Assembly (NCBI GenBank): GCA_022758935.1
Contig: JAEMQG010000166.1
Location: forward strand, 1-12,884
From: Candidatus Nitrosopumilus sp.
GTDB lineage: Archaea; Thermoproteota; Nitrososphaeria; Nitrososphaerales; Nitrosopumilaceae
Length of the DNA stretch: 12,884 bases
Reading direction: 5' to 3'
Positions 5,149 to 11,993 of the stretch are shown in pieces (the first letter of the stretch is position 1; every line of letters begins with the position of its first letter). Under the pieces are notes generated by a model. That model was not told the origin of the DNA. It worked only from the letters and a program-made list of their open reading frames with translations, and ran no database searches. The translations under genes were made by a program, and so were the position numbers.

Positions 5149-5389
5149 CAAAAAAATTCAAACAAAATTGACAGACCTAATTAACAATAATTAATTTATG
5201 TCTAATGATATTCTCGATACATCAACATATAATGAGAAAATATACTTAACAATCAAGATTATTTATTGTAATATCAATCCAAAATGCAATTATGTCTTTA
5301 ATTTTTTTGGTAGTAGTTGATTTATTGTTAATACTTGAGAGATTAACAAAGATGTAATTTTTTTGATGATTCTGGAGTATGTGTAATTT

Positions 5390-5917
5390 TTAGAAAATAT
5401 TCAAAGTTGCAACACCAAAGTAAAATCCTGCACCAGTCAAGGCTATGCTCCAGACACATGATCCTATCAGCGTAAAAATCAAAAATTTGATTGGCTTCAT
5501 ATTAAAAATTCCTGCAGGAATTGATACCAATTCTCTAATTCCAGGAATCATTCTGCCTAGCACTACAGATTTATCTCCATATTTTTCAAACCAGTGATCA
5601 GCTTTTTTCAAACTACTTTCTTTTATTTTTATATATTTTAGATATTTTGTTAGTCCCACCCGACCCAACCTTTTAGATATGATGTAAATAATAAAACCGC
5701 CAGCGGTGGCACCTACACCGCCAGTTATTCCAACTCCTAAAATATGAATTGGCCCCATTCCATTTTTTAATATTTCGTATCCAGCTAAGGGAAATACCGC
5801 TTCGCTGGGAATTGGTGGAAATACTGTTTCAAGAAACGCCGCTAAAAAAACTCCCGGATAAAGATTTTGGGATATTAATGAGACAACCCATTGAATGAAT
5901 GATTCTATTTCGCTCAA
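5390..5917 (-). CDS. DedA/VTT-family membrane protein
   Basis: A 175-residue integral membrane protein of the DedA (VTT/SNARE-associated) family. Known members flip polyprenyl-phosphate or other lipids, or take part in membrane homeostasis; the substrate here is unknown. Visible hallmarks are the re-entrant loop F-L-E-T-V-F-P-P-I-P-S-E (28-39) with its two glutamates, a long glycine-rich helix (59-81), the amphipathic link KIKESSLKKADHWFEKYG (97-114), the family motif GRMIPGIREL (121-130) followed by S-I-P-A-G (132-136), and a final helix pair (143-171). The length is slightly short but complete. The start is TTG at 5917, one base after the stop of the 41-aa zinc protein, so translation is almost certainly coupled. 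It is the last gene of a three-gene operon. Confidence 0.92.
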   Translation of the reverse strand: MSEIESFIQWVVSLISQNLYPGVFLAAFLETVFPPIPSEAVFPLAGYEILKNGMGPIHILGVGITGGVGATAGGFIIYIISKRLGRVGLTKYLKYIKIKESSLKKADHWFEKYGDKSVVLGRMIPGIRELVSIPAGIFNMKPIKFLIFTLIGSCVWSIALTGAGFYFGVATLNIF

Positions 5918-5918
5918 T

Positions 5919-6044
5919 TTATTTTTCTTCTGTCAAATAGTAATGTAATTCAGTATAACATTCAGTACAGTATTCTTGATCATTTGTATGATCACAGTCA
6001 TAAACTTTTACTGCTGGGTTATTGCATTTTGCACAGGTTGGCAT
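5919..6044 (-). CDS. 41-aa zinc-binding protein
   Basis: A very short gene squeezed exactly between two membrane-protein genes. The 41 residues begin MPTCAKCNNPAVKVYDCD and contain C4-x2-C7, C17, H19, C26-x2-C29 and H34. This is enough for two zinc sites in a B-box-like cross-brace arrangement, ending in an acidic tail (LTEEK). The ATG (6044-6042) directly follows the TGA (6047-6045) of the upstream gene, and its TAA (5921-5919) is one base from the TTG of the DedA gene. The absence of gaps on both sides makes chance unlikely. The role is unknown; it may be a cytoplasmic zinc-dependent partner of the DedA protein or of the upstream membrane protein. No catalytic residues are evident. Confidence 0.8.
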   Translation of the reverse strand: MPTCAKCNNPAVKVYDCDHTNDQEYCTECYTELHYYLTEEK

Positions 6045-6440
6045 TCAAGACACACTGGCTTGAGATTTTTTTATCTTTATTGCACCTAATACTGCTATGA
6101 TTACTCCAACTACAATCAAACTGCCACCCTCTCCTATCATCCTAGCAGAATTTTCTGATTTTAATGCACTGGATATTGAAATAGCTCCACCAATTATTAT
6201 CAATGCTCCTGTGATTACCAACATTATTCCTAATCCTTTGTATGGTGGTTTTTTTGACATGAAAAAGGCAATGATGGATAAAATCACGGGAGGGAATCCA
6301 AATACCACCCCACGTGTCATGGCATTAAATGGCAAAAATCCATTTCCGGCTGTTGTTCCGCCTGCAATTACATCCGCACCATAAATTACAAGCAGCATAA
6401 TTGAAATTCCCGAAAGAATGTGCGGAAGTGAAAATGACAT
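6045..6440 (-). CDS. Four-helix membrane protein, unknown
   Basis: A 131-residue integral membrane protein with four probable helices: residues about 6-27 (HILSGISIMLLVIYGADVIA), 44-61 (VVFGFPPVILSIIAFFMS), 69-90 (GLGIMLVITGALIIIGGAIS) and 106-123 (SLIVVGVIIAVLGAIKI). The tail is basic (KKSQ). Short loops, including K-K-P-P-Y-K-G between helices 2 and 3, leave no obvious enzymatic domain. ATG 6440 has a TATA box (ATTAAATA on the minus strand, about 6459-6466) 24 bp upstream, consistent with a leaderless message. It is the first gene of the operon with the 41-aa zinc protein and DedA; its stop abuts the next ATG. I do not recognise the family; it resembles small lineage-specific thaumarchaeal membrane proteins. 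Confidence 0.82.
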   Translation of the reverse strand: MSFSLPHILSGISIMLLVIYGADVIAGGTTAGNGFLPFNAMTRGVVFGFPPVILSIIAFFMSKKPPYKGLGIMLVITGALIIIGGAISISSALKSENSARMIGEGGSLIVVGVIIAVLGAIKIKKSQASVS

Positions 6441-6456
6441 GTTTAATTTCTTTATT

Positions 6457-6470
6457 GATATTTAATAAAC
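6457..6470 (-). promoter_or_regulatory. TATA box for the membrane protein/zinc/DedA operon
   Basis: GTTTATTAAATATC on the minus strand is centred 24-25 bp before ATG 6440. It predicts a leaderless operon message and shows that the operon has its own promoter although purK ends only 46 bp upstream. Confidence 0.5.
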
Positions 6471-6486
6471 CTATTAGAGTACCTGA

Positions 6487-7629
6487 CTAAATAGAATTTA
6501 CGGTCACTTTATCTTTTAGAGTTTCCAGTTTTTTCAGCAACTGTTCTGTTGTTTCACCTTCTTTTCCGACCAAATTAAAATGACCTAATTTTCTTAAGGG
6601 TTTAGTAATTTTTTTACCATACATTTTAAGAAAACAGTTTTCTGCTAAAAGATCTATTGGTTTGTATTCGCCTTCAAAATTCTTTGGTCCCAAGATGTTG
6701 TACATTATTGTTGGATGTTTGAGATCTGTACTGCCTAAATCTAATCCCAGAATTGCTTTAAGATGTTGTTCAAATTGAGATGTATCACTTGATTGTAATG
6801 TGTGATGGCCAGAATTGTGTACTCTTGGAGCAATTTCATTTATTATGATTTCATCGTTTTGAGTAACAAACATCTCTATTCCAAAAACACCCGCTCCTTT
6901 TAAAACGCCCATTGTTGTTTTGGCGATTTCTTCTGTACGTTTTGCTACTTTTTCAGATACTCTGGCAGGAGCTATTGTTTCTCGAAGTATATTGTCTTCA
7001 TGGATATTTTCTACAACAGGGTATATTTTGATTTGTCCTTTTGTATTTCTAGCTCCAATTACAGATACTTCCATTTTAAATGGGATAAATTTCTCAAGCA
7101 TTAGATTTTGCTTATCAAAATAATCTAATGCGTTTTGAATTTGTTCTGAAGAATTAATTTTAAAATTACCTCTTCCGTCATATGCATCACGTCTAGCTTT
7201 GAGTAATGCCGGATATCCAAATTTTTTTAACCCTTGTTCTAAATCCAATATAGTTTCTATTTTGATAAATTCTGGAACAGGGAGGTTATTTTGTAATAAA
7301 AATGATTTTTGTAAAAATTTATCTTGAATTATTTTTAGAGTTTCTGGTGAAGGGTTGATTTCTGTGTTTTTTTCAACGGATTTTAACACTTCACTGTCTC
7401 CTGACTCTATTTCATATGTTATGATATCTGATTTTTTGGCTAGTTCAATTATGGCATTTTTGTCTTTATAATCTGCGATTATCTGTTCAGCACCAACTTG
7501 TGATGCAGGACAATTTTCAGTAGGATCCAATACGATTACTTTGTAGATATGTTCAGGTATTTTCTGCGCGGCTTCAGTTATCATCATTCCAAGCTGTCCG
7601 CCTCCAATTATACCTAATATCTTCCCCAT
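6487..7629 (-). CDS. purK: N5-CAIR synthetase (PurK)
   Basis: N5-carboxyaminoimidazole ribonucleotide synthetase. It uses ATP and bicarbonate to convert AIR to N5-CAIR, just ahead of PurE. The 380 residues fit the family. The N-terminal domain starts LGIIGGGQLGMM (5-16). The ATP-grasp part has K104, P-A-L-L-K144, the glycine loop DGRGN (151-155), L-E-K-F-I-P-F-K-M-E-V-S-V (178-190), G-I-E-M-F-V (250-255) and the metal/phosphate segment NEIAPRVHNSGHHT (264-277) with E265. The C-terminal barrel ends with G-H-F-N-L-V-G, usual for PurK. ATG 7629 has a TATA-like element ATATTTTTAATA (minus strand, 7649-7660) about 25 bp upstream, so the message is probably leaderless. It is divergent from purE; two dyads (7700-7732) lie upstream of its promoter. 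Confidence 0.97.
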   Translation of the reverse strand: MGKILGIIGGGQLGMMITEAAQKIPEHIYKVIVLDPTENCPASQVGAEQIIADYKDKNAIIELAKKSDIITYEIESGDSEVLKSVEKNTEINPSPETLKIIQDKFLQKSFLLQNNLPVPEFIKIETILDLEQGLKKFGYPALLKARRDAYDGRGNFKINSSEQIQNALDYFDKQNLMLEKFIPFKMEVSVIGARNTKGQIKIYPVVENIHEDNILRETIAPARVSEKVAKRTEEIAKTTMGVLKGAGVFGIEMFVTQNDEIIINEIAPRVHNSGHHTLQSSDTSQFEQHLKAILGLDLGSTDLKHPTIMYNILGPKNFEGEYKPIDLLAENCFLKMYGKKITKPLRKLGHFNLVGKEGETTEQLLKKLETLKDKVTVNSI

Positions 7630-7648
7630 TGTGATTTTCCTGATTTAC

Positions 7649-7660
7649 TATTAAAAATAT
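7649..7660 (-). promoter_or_regulatory. TATA box for purK
   Basis: ATATTTTTAATA on the minus strand is centred about 25 bp before ATG 7629, predicting transcription start at or next to the start codon. Confidence 0.5.
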
Positions 7661-7699
7661 CTAATGCCAATTTACGCAAATCAATTATTCCAAAATAGG

Positions 7700-7732
7700 C
7701 TCAAATCATTTGAGTGTAATTCAAAATTACAC
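7700..7732. promoter_or_regulatory. Two adjoining dyads upstream of purK
   Basis: CTCAAAT-C-ATTTGAG (7700-7714) is followed, sharing its last G, by GTGTAATT-CAA-AATTACAC (7714-7732). Both are perfect. They lie about 40-70 bp upstream of the purK TATA box and 50-80 bp before the 39-aa ORF, as activator or repressor sites would. A related CTCAA/TTGAG dyad is at 12031-12045. Confidence 0.45.
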
Positions 7733-7781
7733 ACATAACATAAACTACAAAAATTGAGAAAAAGATGTATTGGCACATTGT

Positions 7782-7901
7782 ATGTCAGATGAATCAGATA
7801 TGGAAAATCTGTTAAAAATGACAGACAGAATAATGAATAGGTTAAAAAGTCAATTAACACATGAGAATCAAAAACATCGATTAATAAAATCGCAAACATG
7901 A
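7782..7901 (+). CDS. Small helical ORF, 39 aa, unknown
   Basis: From ATG 7782 to a double TGA (7899-7904), 39 codons encode a charged, helical peptide beginning MSDESDMENLLKMTDRIMNR and continuing L-K-S-Q-L-T-H-E-N-Q-K-H-R. The acidic start, regular Leu/Met spacing and basic end look like a short coiled coil. A weak TATA-like ATAAACTA (about 7740-7747) lies upstream. It is on the same strand as purE, 73 bp ahead of it, but the purE TATA box lies in between. No family is recognised; the two successive stops and protein-like composition favour a real short gene, but only moderately. Confidence 0.4.
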   Translation: MSDESDMENLLKMTDRIMNRLKSQLTHENQKHRLIKSQT

Positions 7902-7940
7902 TGAATTATCAATGTATGTCACATGAAACCTGATTTCAGC

Positions 7941-7950
7941 CATATAGATA
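7941..7950 (+). promoter_or_regulatory. TATA box for purE
   Basis: CATATAGATA is centred about 29 bp before ATG 7975, predicting a leaderless or nearly leaderless purE message. Confidence 0.5.
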
Positions 7951-7974
7951 ATAACTCGATTTAATTTTCTAGTA

Positions 7975-8553
7975 ATGTTGAGAGATACAAAGAGACCCAT
8001 GGTGGGAATCATAATGGGATCAAGTTCGGATTCTAGAATAATGAAAGACGCTGCTGAGATTCTAGATGGATTTAAAATAAAACATGAAGATCAAATCATT
8101 TCTGCCCATAGAACGCCAACTAGATTAGACGAGTATGCCAAACATGCAGAAAAAATGAATTTTAAGGTAATTATTGCAGGTGCAGGTGGAGCTGCGCATC
8201 TTCCAGGAATGATTGCATCGCACACAGTAATTCCCGTAATAGGAGTACCAATAATGGTATACAATGATAAGGAATCTGAAAAAACAGACAATGTAAAATT
8301 TTCATCTTTTGGGGGATTGGATTCATTGCTTTCAATTTCAGAAATGCCGTCAGGTTCGTCGGTTGTTGCAGTTGGTGTAAATAAAGCAGGAAATGCGGGA
8401 ATTTATGCAGTGAAAATTTTAGCAAATGAGTTTCCAGAGTTAAAAAAACAATTAAAAGAACACAGAACAAAAAACCATGATTTGGTGTTAAAAGAGTCAG
8501 AACAGATGAAAAAACATGGTCTTAGAAAATTTGTTCAGAAAAAATTTAAATAA
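7975..8553 (+). CDS. purE: N5-CAIR mutase (PurE, class I)
   Basis: 5-(carboxyamino)imidazole ribonucleotide mutase, which moves the carboxylate of N5-CAIR to give CAIR, the substrate of PurC. The 192 residues show GIIMGSSSDS (11-20), which binds the phosphate, the active-site S-A-H-R-T-P (43-48, catalytic H45), GAGGAAHLPGM (69-79), G-V-P (90-92), and the class I lid S-L-L-S-I-S-E-M-P-S-G (117-127). The core ends near residue 160; the last 30 residues are a charged, lysine-rich tail longer than in many bacterial PurE proteins. Class I identity agrees with the divergent purK. ATG 7975 has a TATA box upstream; Met9 is an alternative. The stop codon is 3 bp from that of ilvA, so the two genes converge. 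Confidence 0.97.
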   Translation: MLRDTKRPMVGIIMGSSSDSRIMKDAAEILDGFKIKHEDQIISAHRTPTRLDEYAKHAEKMNFKVIIAGAGGAAHLPGMIASHTVIPVIGVPIMVYNDKESEKTDNVKFSSFGGLDSLLSISEMPSGSSVVAVGVNKAGNAGIYAVKILANEFPELKKQLKEHRTKNHDLVLKESEQMKKHGLRKFVQKKFK

Positions 8554-8556
8554 ATT

Positions 8557-9807
8557 TCAAGTCAACAATCTAAATTGAATATTTTTCTTTTTTAATGTTT
8601 CAATTAATTTATTTGATTGCTCTTTACCTTGTGTTTCTAAACTTAATGTAACTCCTGCAGAACCGGCACTGATGTTTGAACTTAATCTATCATGTACTAC
8701 CTCAACAATATTTGCATTAGCTGCACTGATTTCATCTACAATTTCTTTAAATGCACCAGGTCTATCAGGCAACAAAATAGATAATTTCAGTAATCGTCCC
8801 ATAGCAGCCAAACCTTTGTCTACTATTTGTCCTAAAAGATACATATCCACATTACCACCTGCTAATATTGCAACGACTTTTTTTCCAGGAGAGGGTTTTT
8901 TTGAAATCAGATAAGCTAGACTAGCAGCTCCAGCAGGTTCAACCACAAATTTCATTCGCTCCATGAGCAAAAACATTGCTTTGATTATTTCAGAGTCATC
9001 AACTAATACTATTTCATCGATTAATTCTTTAATTATTGAAAATGTTATCTGTCCAGGGATTTTCACAGATATGCCATCTGCGATGGTTCTTTCACCACCA
9101 CTTGATGTCAAGGAACCATTCTTGAGTGATTCGAACATTGCTGGAAATGAACTTGATTGGACGCCAACTACTTTGATATTTGGATTATTTTTCTTAATGG
9201 CAATTAATATTCCAGCCGCCAATCCTCCACCCCCAATTGGAACATAGATTTCGTCGACATCAGGTAGATCCTCTAAAATTTCCAATCCTATTACTCCCTG
9301 AGCAGATATTATTTGCGGATCGTCAAATGCATGAATCATTGTTGCACCCGTTTCGTGGGCAATCTCTTTTGCTTTAGCTGATGATTCATCATAGTTTGTT
9401 CCGGCTAAAATTACATTTGCCCCATATCCTCTAGTTGCAGCAACTTTTGCAGGTGATGCATTTTGTGGCATTACAATAGTGCACGATATTTTTTCTAATG
9501 CAGATGCAAATGCTACACCCTGTGCATGATTACCAGCAGATGCTGCAACTACCCCGTGTTTTTTTTCAGTAGTACTTAGTAGTCTAATTTTATAATATGC
9601 GCCGCGAATTTTAAATGAGCCAGTTTTTTGTTGAAATTCTGCCTTTAGATAAATTTGTGAACCTGTTAGTTTACTAAAAGTCGGTGAATGTATTAATGGT
9701 GTTTTTCTTATTTCATTACCTCTTAATGAATTCGCATCCTGTATTTCGTCATATGTTGGATTCATCAGAAATTTTGCTAGTTGGTAGACATATTTGACTT
9801 CTTCCAT
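8557..9807 (-). CDS. ilvA: Threonine ammonia-lyase with ACT domain
   Basis: A pyridoxal-phosphate enzyme that deaminates threonine to 2-oxobutanoate and ammonia, the first step towards isoleucine; it may also act on serine. The fold type II domain (about 15-325) shows F-Q-Q-K-T-G-S-F-K66-I-R-G-A with the Schiff-base lysine, the substrate loop A-S-A-G-N-H-A-Q-G (89-97), the phosphate-binding GGGG (192-195), E-P-A-G-A-A (290-295) and I-L-A-G-G-N (314-319). An ACT domain (about 338-416) starting R-L-L-K-L-S-I-L-L-P-D-R-P-G-A-F can bind an amino-acid effector. This short single-ACT form (416 aa) fits the catabolic/archaeal type. ATG 9807 is supported by a TATA box 27 bp upstream; most relatives I recall start nearer Met15 (9765). 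Confidence 0.95.
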   Translation of the reverse strand: MEEVKYVYQLAKFLMNPTYDEIQDANSLRGNEIRKTPLIHSPTFSKLTGSQIYLKAEFQQKTGSFKIRGAYYKIRLLSTTEKKHGVVAASAGNHAQGVAFASALEKISCTIVMPQNASPAKVAATRGYGANVILAGTNYDESSAKAKEIAHETGATMIHAFDDPQIISAQGVIGLEILEDLPDVDEIYVPIGGGGLAAGILIAIKKNNPNIKVVGVQSSSFPAMFESLKNGSLTSSGGERTIADGISVKIPGQITFSIIKELIDEIVLVDDSEIIKAMFLLMERMKFVVEPAGAASLAYLISKKPSPGKKVVAILAGGNVDMYLLGQIVDKGLAAMGRLLKLSILLPDRPGAFKEIVDEISAANANIVEVVHDRLSSNISAGSAGVTLSLETQGKEQSNKLIETLKKKNIQFRLLT

Positions 9808-9828
9808 TACAAGATTAGAGTATTAATC

Positions 9829-9840
9829 AATTTTTATGCA
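9829..9840 (-). promoter_or_regulatory. TATA box for ilvA
   Basis: TGCATAAAAATT on the minus strand is centred about 27 bp before ATG 9807. It supports that start codon and a leaderless message. Confidence 0.5.
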
Positions 9841-9962
9841 CAAATGAAGAATAAGGCAAATAATTTTAGAGTACATTATTTTATATCAAGAGATCTGACA
9901 TACCAGTATAGATGGTTGCCTTAATCTTAGATTCATAGTGTTTATTAAAATAATTCAAGATA

Positions 9963-9979
9963 GTAACACATTGTGTTAC
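9963..9979. promoter_or_regulatory. 17-bp palindrome over a stop codon
   Basis: GTAACACA-T-TGTGTTAC is a perfect dyad with a one-base centre. It contains the TAA stop (9978-9976) of the 279-aa gene and lies about 125 bp upstream of the ilvA TATA box. The minimal loop disfavours an RNA hairpin and favours a protein site. Confidence 0.4.
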
Positions 9980-10815
9980 CGCGATAATAAATTAGAAAAT
10001 TCATCTAGTCGTTTTACAATTTTTTCTCCAACAGAATCAGGTATCTTTCGAGGATCAAACAAGCCCTCTTTTGATTTATTTCGAATAAATTCAATATCAA
10101 AAGTACAGAGACATCCTTCTTCTCCTGTAATCAATCGCGTATCATCAATCAAGACAGGACTGGTTTGATATGTTTCAACTAACAGATTATCTAATTCATT
10201 AAACAGATTTATTTTTTTATTGGATAGATCTTTGAAATCTCCCTCAGTGTCATTTTCAATTTCATTGTAAATTTTTTCTCTTAATTCGTCATTTTCATAA
10301 AATATTTCAAATAGTTTTTGATAGTCAAAGTCTTTGTACCCCTTTTCTTTTAATTTTTCTAAGACATGTTCATCACTGTTATCTGACAATTGCTGCTCTT
10401 TATTTTTTGTTAAATCCACTATTTCAGATAATTCTTTTTGATATTGCATAACACGTTGATCTGGTTTGTAATATAACAGCACGTGATATTGTAATGACAT
10501 GTGTCCTGAGATGAGGTAGTTTCCTTCTCTAATTTCAAATTTGGTAAAAATTCTTCTGAGATCATCATTTTTCGAAATAGTTACATCCTGTACTGACCAG
10601 CCTTTCAAATTTTTTATTATGTCTTGACAAAAATTAATCACTTTGGAAGGATCAAAAGTTTTTTGTTCCGTAATTGTTGCATCTCCCATCATTACTTTGA
10701 CATCCACCATTTTAGTAAGATCTGTTAACTTTGTAAGAAATGAATGCTGAATTTCATCATTTTTTTTATTAAGAAATTGCATGAATTCATTTGACGATCT
10801 AGTACCCAGCCTCAT
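9976..10815 (-). CDS. 279-aa soluble protein, unknown
   Basis: Not recognised. It has no signal peptide or membrane segment. Residues 1-45 are helical (EFMQFLNKKNDEIQHSFL); 54-125 form an alpha/beta part with FDPSKVINFCQDIIKNLKGW, a V-Q-D-V-T-I-S-K strand and Y-L-I-S-G-H-M-S-L-Q-Y-H-V-L-L-Y-Y. A very charged helical stretch (126-215), probably coiled coil, is followed by a C-terminal part with D-D-T-R-L-I-T-G-E-E-G-C-L-C-T-F-D-I (224-241), including a C-x-C pair, and a closing helix. ATG 10815 is the first start; Met12 (10782) is possible. A TATA-like CTATTTAAG (minus strand, about 10858-10866) gives a leader of about 20 nt. It is divergent from the nucleotide cyclase over 197 bp, so the two may be regulated together; that is inference. 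Confidence 0.75.
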   Translation of the reverse strand: MRLGTRSSNEFMQFLNKKNDEIQHSFLTKLTDLTKMVDVKVMMGDATITEQKTFDPSKVINFCQDIIKNLKGWSVQDVTISKNDDLRRIFTKFEIREGNYLISGHMSLQYHVLLYYKPDQRVMQYQKELSEIVDLTKNKEQQLSDNSDEHVLEKLKEKGYKDFDYQKLFEIFYENDELREKIYNEIENDTEGDFKDLSNKKINLFNELDNLLVETYQTSPVLIDDTRLITGEEGCLCTFDIEFIRNKSKEGLFDPRKIPDSVGEKIVKRLDEFSNLLSR

Positions 10816-10983
10816 AAAATCTAGGAGATTCTACTGCCCTTAAACCTTACAGATAGTATCTCTTAAATAGAAATTTATGCCAAATTCAAATATATGTTTG
10901 CTGAAATTGTCAACAATGATCCTTGTAACATGATAATTGTACTAAGCCATCATCAAACAAATAATAAAATAAAAAAAGCATTG

Positions 10984-10994
10984 TCTATAATTAC
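10984..10994 (+). promoter_or_regulatory. TATA box for the cyclase gene
   Basis: TCTATAATTAC is centred about 24 bp before GTG 11013. It fits a leaderless message and is the main reason for choosing the GTG start, because the ATGs just upstream run into TGA. Confidence 0.5.
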
Positions 10995-11012
10995 TATTTT
11001 CTCCTAAATGAT

Positions 11013-11843
11013 GTGATAAAATTGTCTAGAAATAACGAATTCAATAAATCTCAGATTGAAAAAAAAGATGATGTCCAAAATAAACAATCAACCCCTGATT
11101 TAGTAGATATGGTACTTAGCTTAAAAGATGAAAAGTCAATAGATTCTGAAACAATAATTCTAGAAACACAAAAACGAGTTTGGGCTGCATTAAAGACAGG
11201 GTATGAATATTCAGGCATTACCAATGAATCTGAAAAATTCCTAAGAAAAAATGTGTTTGCCAAAATTGACATGATAGTACTTTATGTTGATTTAGTTGGT
11301 TCAACTACAATGGCTTTAGAACTATCCGAAGAAAAATTAGCAATTATCATCAGTTCATTTTCTCAGGAGATGGCATCTGTAATTAGTCTTTATGGTGGTT
11401 ACGTTTTAAAATTTGTAGGTGACGCAGTTATTGGTTTTTTTCTCGCCTCCGAAAACCCACTTACAGCATCAGATAAAGCAGTTAGTTGCGCAAAATCCAT
11501 GATAACAATAATACAAAAAGGGATTAATCCTATTTTGAATCAATATGACTATCCTGATTTAATGGTAAAAATAGGAGTTGATTTTGGACAGAGCATAGTT
11601 GTAAGATATGGTTCAAATCCAGAACAATCACATGTAGATTTAATGGGACCTGCAATGAATATTGCTGCAAAAATTCAATCTTTGGCAAAACCAAATCAAA
11701 TTTTAATTGGCGATGATGTTTATCGTAAATTACATCCAGTTTCACAAAGGTCATTTAAAGAAATTAACTGGAAAAAGAAAGAATGGAAGTATCGCTCCAG
11801 ATTAACTGGTGAAATTTACAAAGTTTATGAATATGTTCTTTAA
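11013..11843 (+). CDS. Class III adenylate/guanylate cyclase
   Basis: A soluble nucleotide cyclase of 276 residues. An N-terminal polar region (1-80) of unknown fold precedes one class III catalytic domain (about 84-230). Metal-binding aspartates are in V-D93-L-V-G-S-T and F-V-G-D137-A-V. K133 (L-K-F-V-G-D) and D209 (V-D-L-M-G-P) match the adenine-specifying Lys/Asp pair, so ATP is the expected substrate. N216 of M-N-I-A-A-K is present, but the transition-state arginine of the usual N-x3-R motif is lysine (K220), so activity may be weak or altered. A short C-terminal part ends W-K-Y-R-S-R-L-T-G-E-I-Y-K-V-Y-E. The start is GTG 11013, fitted to the TATA box. Its stop overlaps that of the convergent 48-aa gene. 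Divergent from the 279-aa gene. Confidence 0.92.
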   Translation: MIKLSRNNEFNKSQIEKKDDVQNKQSTPDLVDMVLSLKDEKSIDSETIILETQKRVWAALKTGYEYSGITNESEKFLRKNVFAKIDMIVLYVDLVGSTTMALELSEEKLAIIISSFSQEMASVISLYGGYVLKFVGDAVIGFFLASENPLTASDKAVSCAKSMITIIQKGINPILNQYDYPDLMVKIGVDFGQSIVVRYGSNPEQSHVDLMGPAMNIAAKIQSLAKPNQILIGDDVYRKLHPVSQRSFKEINWKKKEWKYRSRLTGEIYKVYEYVL

Positions 11844-11986
11844 ACAGTAAATCGTCCAGGACATTCAACATGTTCGTAATGATGCTCGGTGAACTTTTCC
11901 CCTATAACATAAATTACAATTTTATGTAGATCCTTTTCCAAGATATCTTTTTTGCATCGAATGCATGTTTTTGTTGATTCTGTCAT
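11840..11986 (-). CDS. 48-aa zinc-finger-like protein
   Basis: A short gene on the minus strand from ATG 11986 to TAA 11842-11840; its stop overlaps the stop of the cyclase gene on the other strand. The 48 residues start MTESTKTCIRCKKDILEKD, have a strand K-I-V-I-Y-V-I-G and end E-H-H-Y-E-H-V-E-C-P-G-R-F. C8-x2-C11 with H35, H36, H39 and C42 could hold one zinc ion in a ribbon-like fold. A TATA-like CCTTATAGAT (minus strand, about 12011-12020) lies about 29 bp upstream, fitting a leaderless start. No family is named. It is divergent from the 147-aa gene, sharing an 80-bp promoter region. The conserved-looking Cys/His pattern makes a real protein likely. Confidence 0.7.
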   Translation of the reverse strand: MTESTKTCIRCKKDILEKDLHKIVIYVIGEKFTEHHYEHVECPGRFTV

Positions 11987-11993
11987 GCGTATT

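Larger units (their letters stand above)
4973..5389. other. Intergenic region with inverted repeat and TTAACAAT motifs
   Basis: This 417-bp stretch lies between the purC unit and the 3' end of the DedA operon. Near the left it holds the purC-unit promoter. A 16-bp perfect inverted repeat spans 5075-5148, a T-tract on the minus strand (5142-5158) could terminate DedA-operon transcripts, and the octamer TTAACAAT occurs at 5118, 5181 and 5246, and inverted at 5324. No credible gene was found. Confidence 0.5.
7630..7974. other. purK-purE divergent intergenic region
   Basis: This 345-bp stretch carries the purK promoter, two adjoining dyads (7700-7714 and 7714-7732), a possible 39-aa gene on the plus strand (7782-7901) and the purE TATA box (7941-7950). 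It is longer than two divergent archaeal promoters need, which leaves room for regulation. Confidence 0.5.

Noticed and set aside
5198..5320. 40-codon plus-strand ORF with two cysteines
   Set aside because: Composition (Ile/Tyr/Asn/Phe-rich) matches random AT-rich DNA. It lies among repeats and has no clear promoter.
6097..6384. 95-aa plus-strand ORF
   Set aside because: Antisense to the four-helix membrane protein; the proline/isoleucine repeats reflect reversed hydrophobic codons.
7681..7899. 72-aa minus-strand ORF in the purK-purE gap
   Set aside because: It mirrors the 39-aa plus-strand ORF, is Leu/Phe/Cys-rich like a shadow frame, and would cover the dyads.
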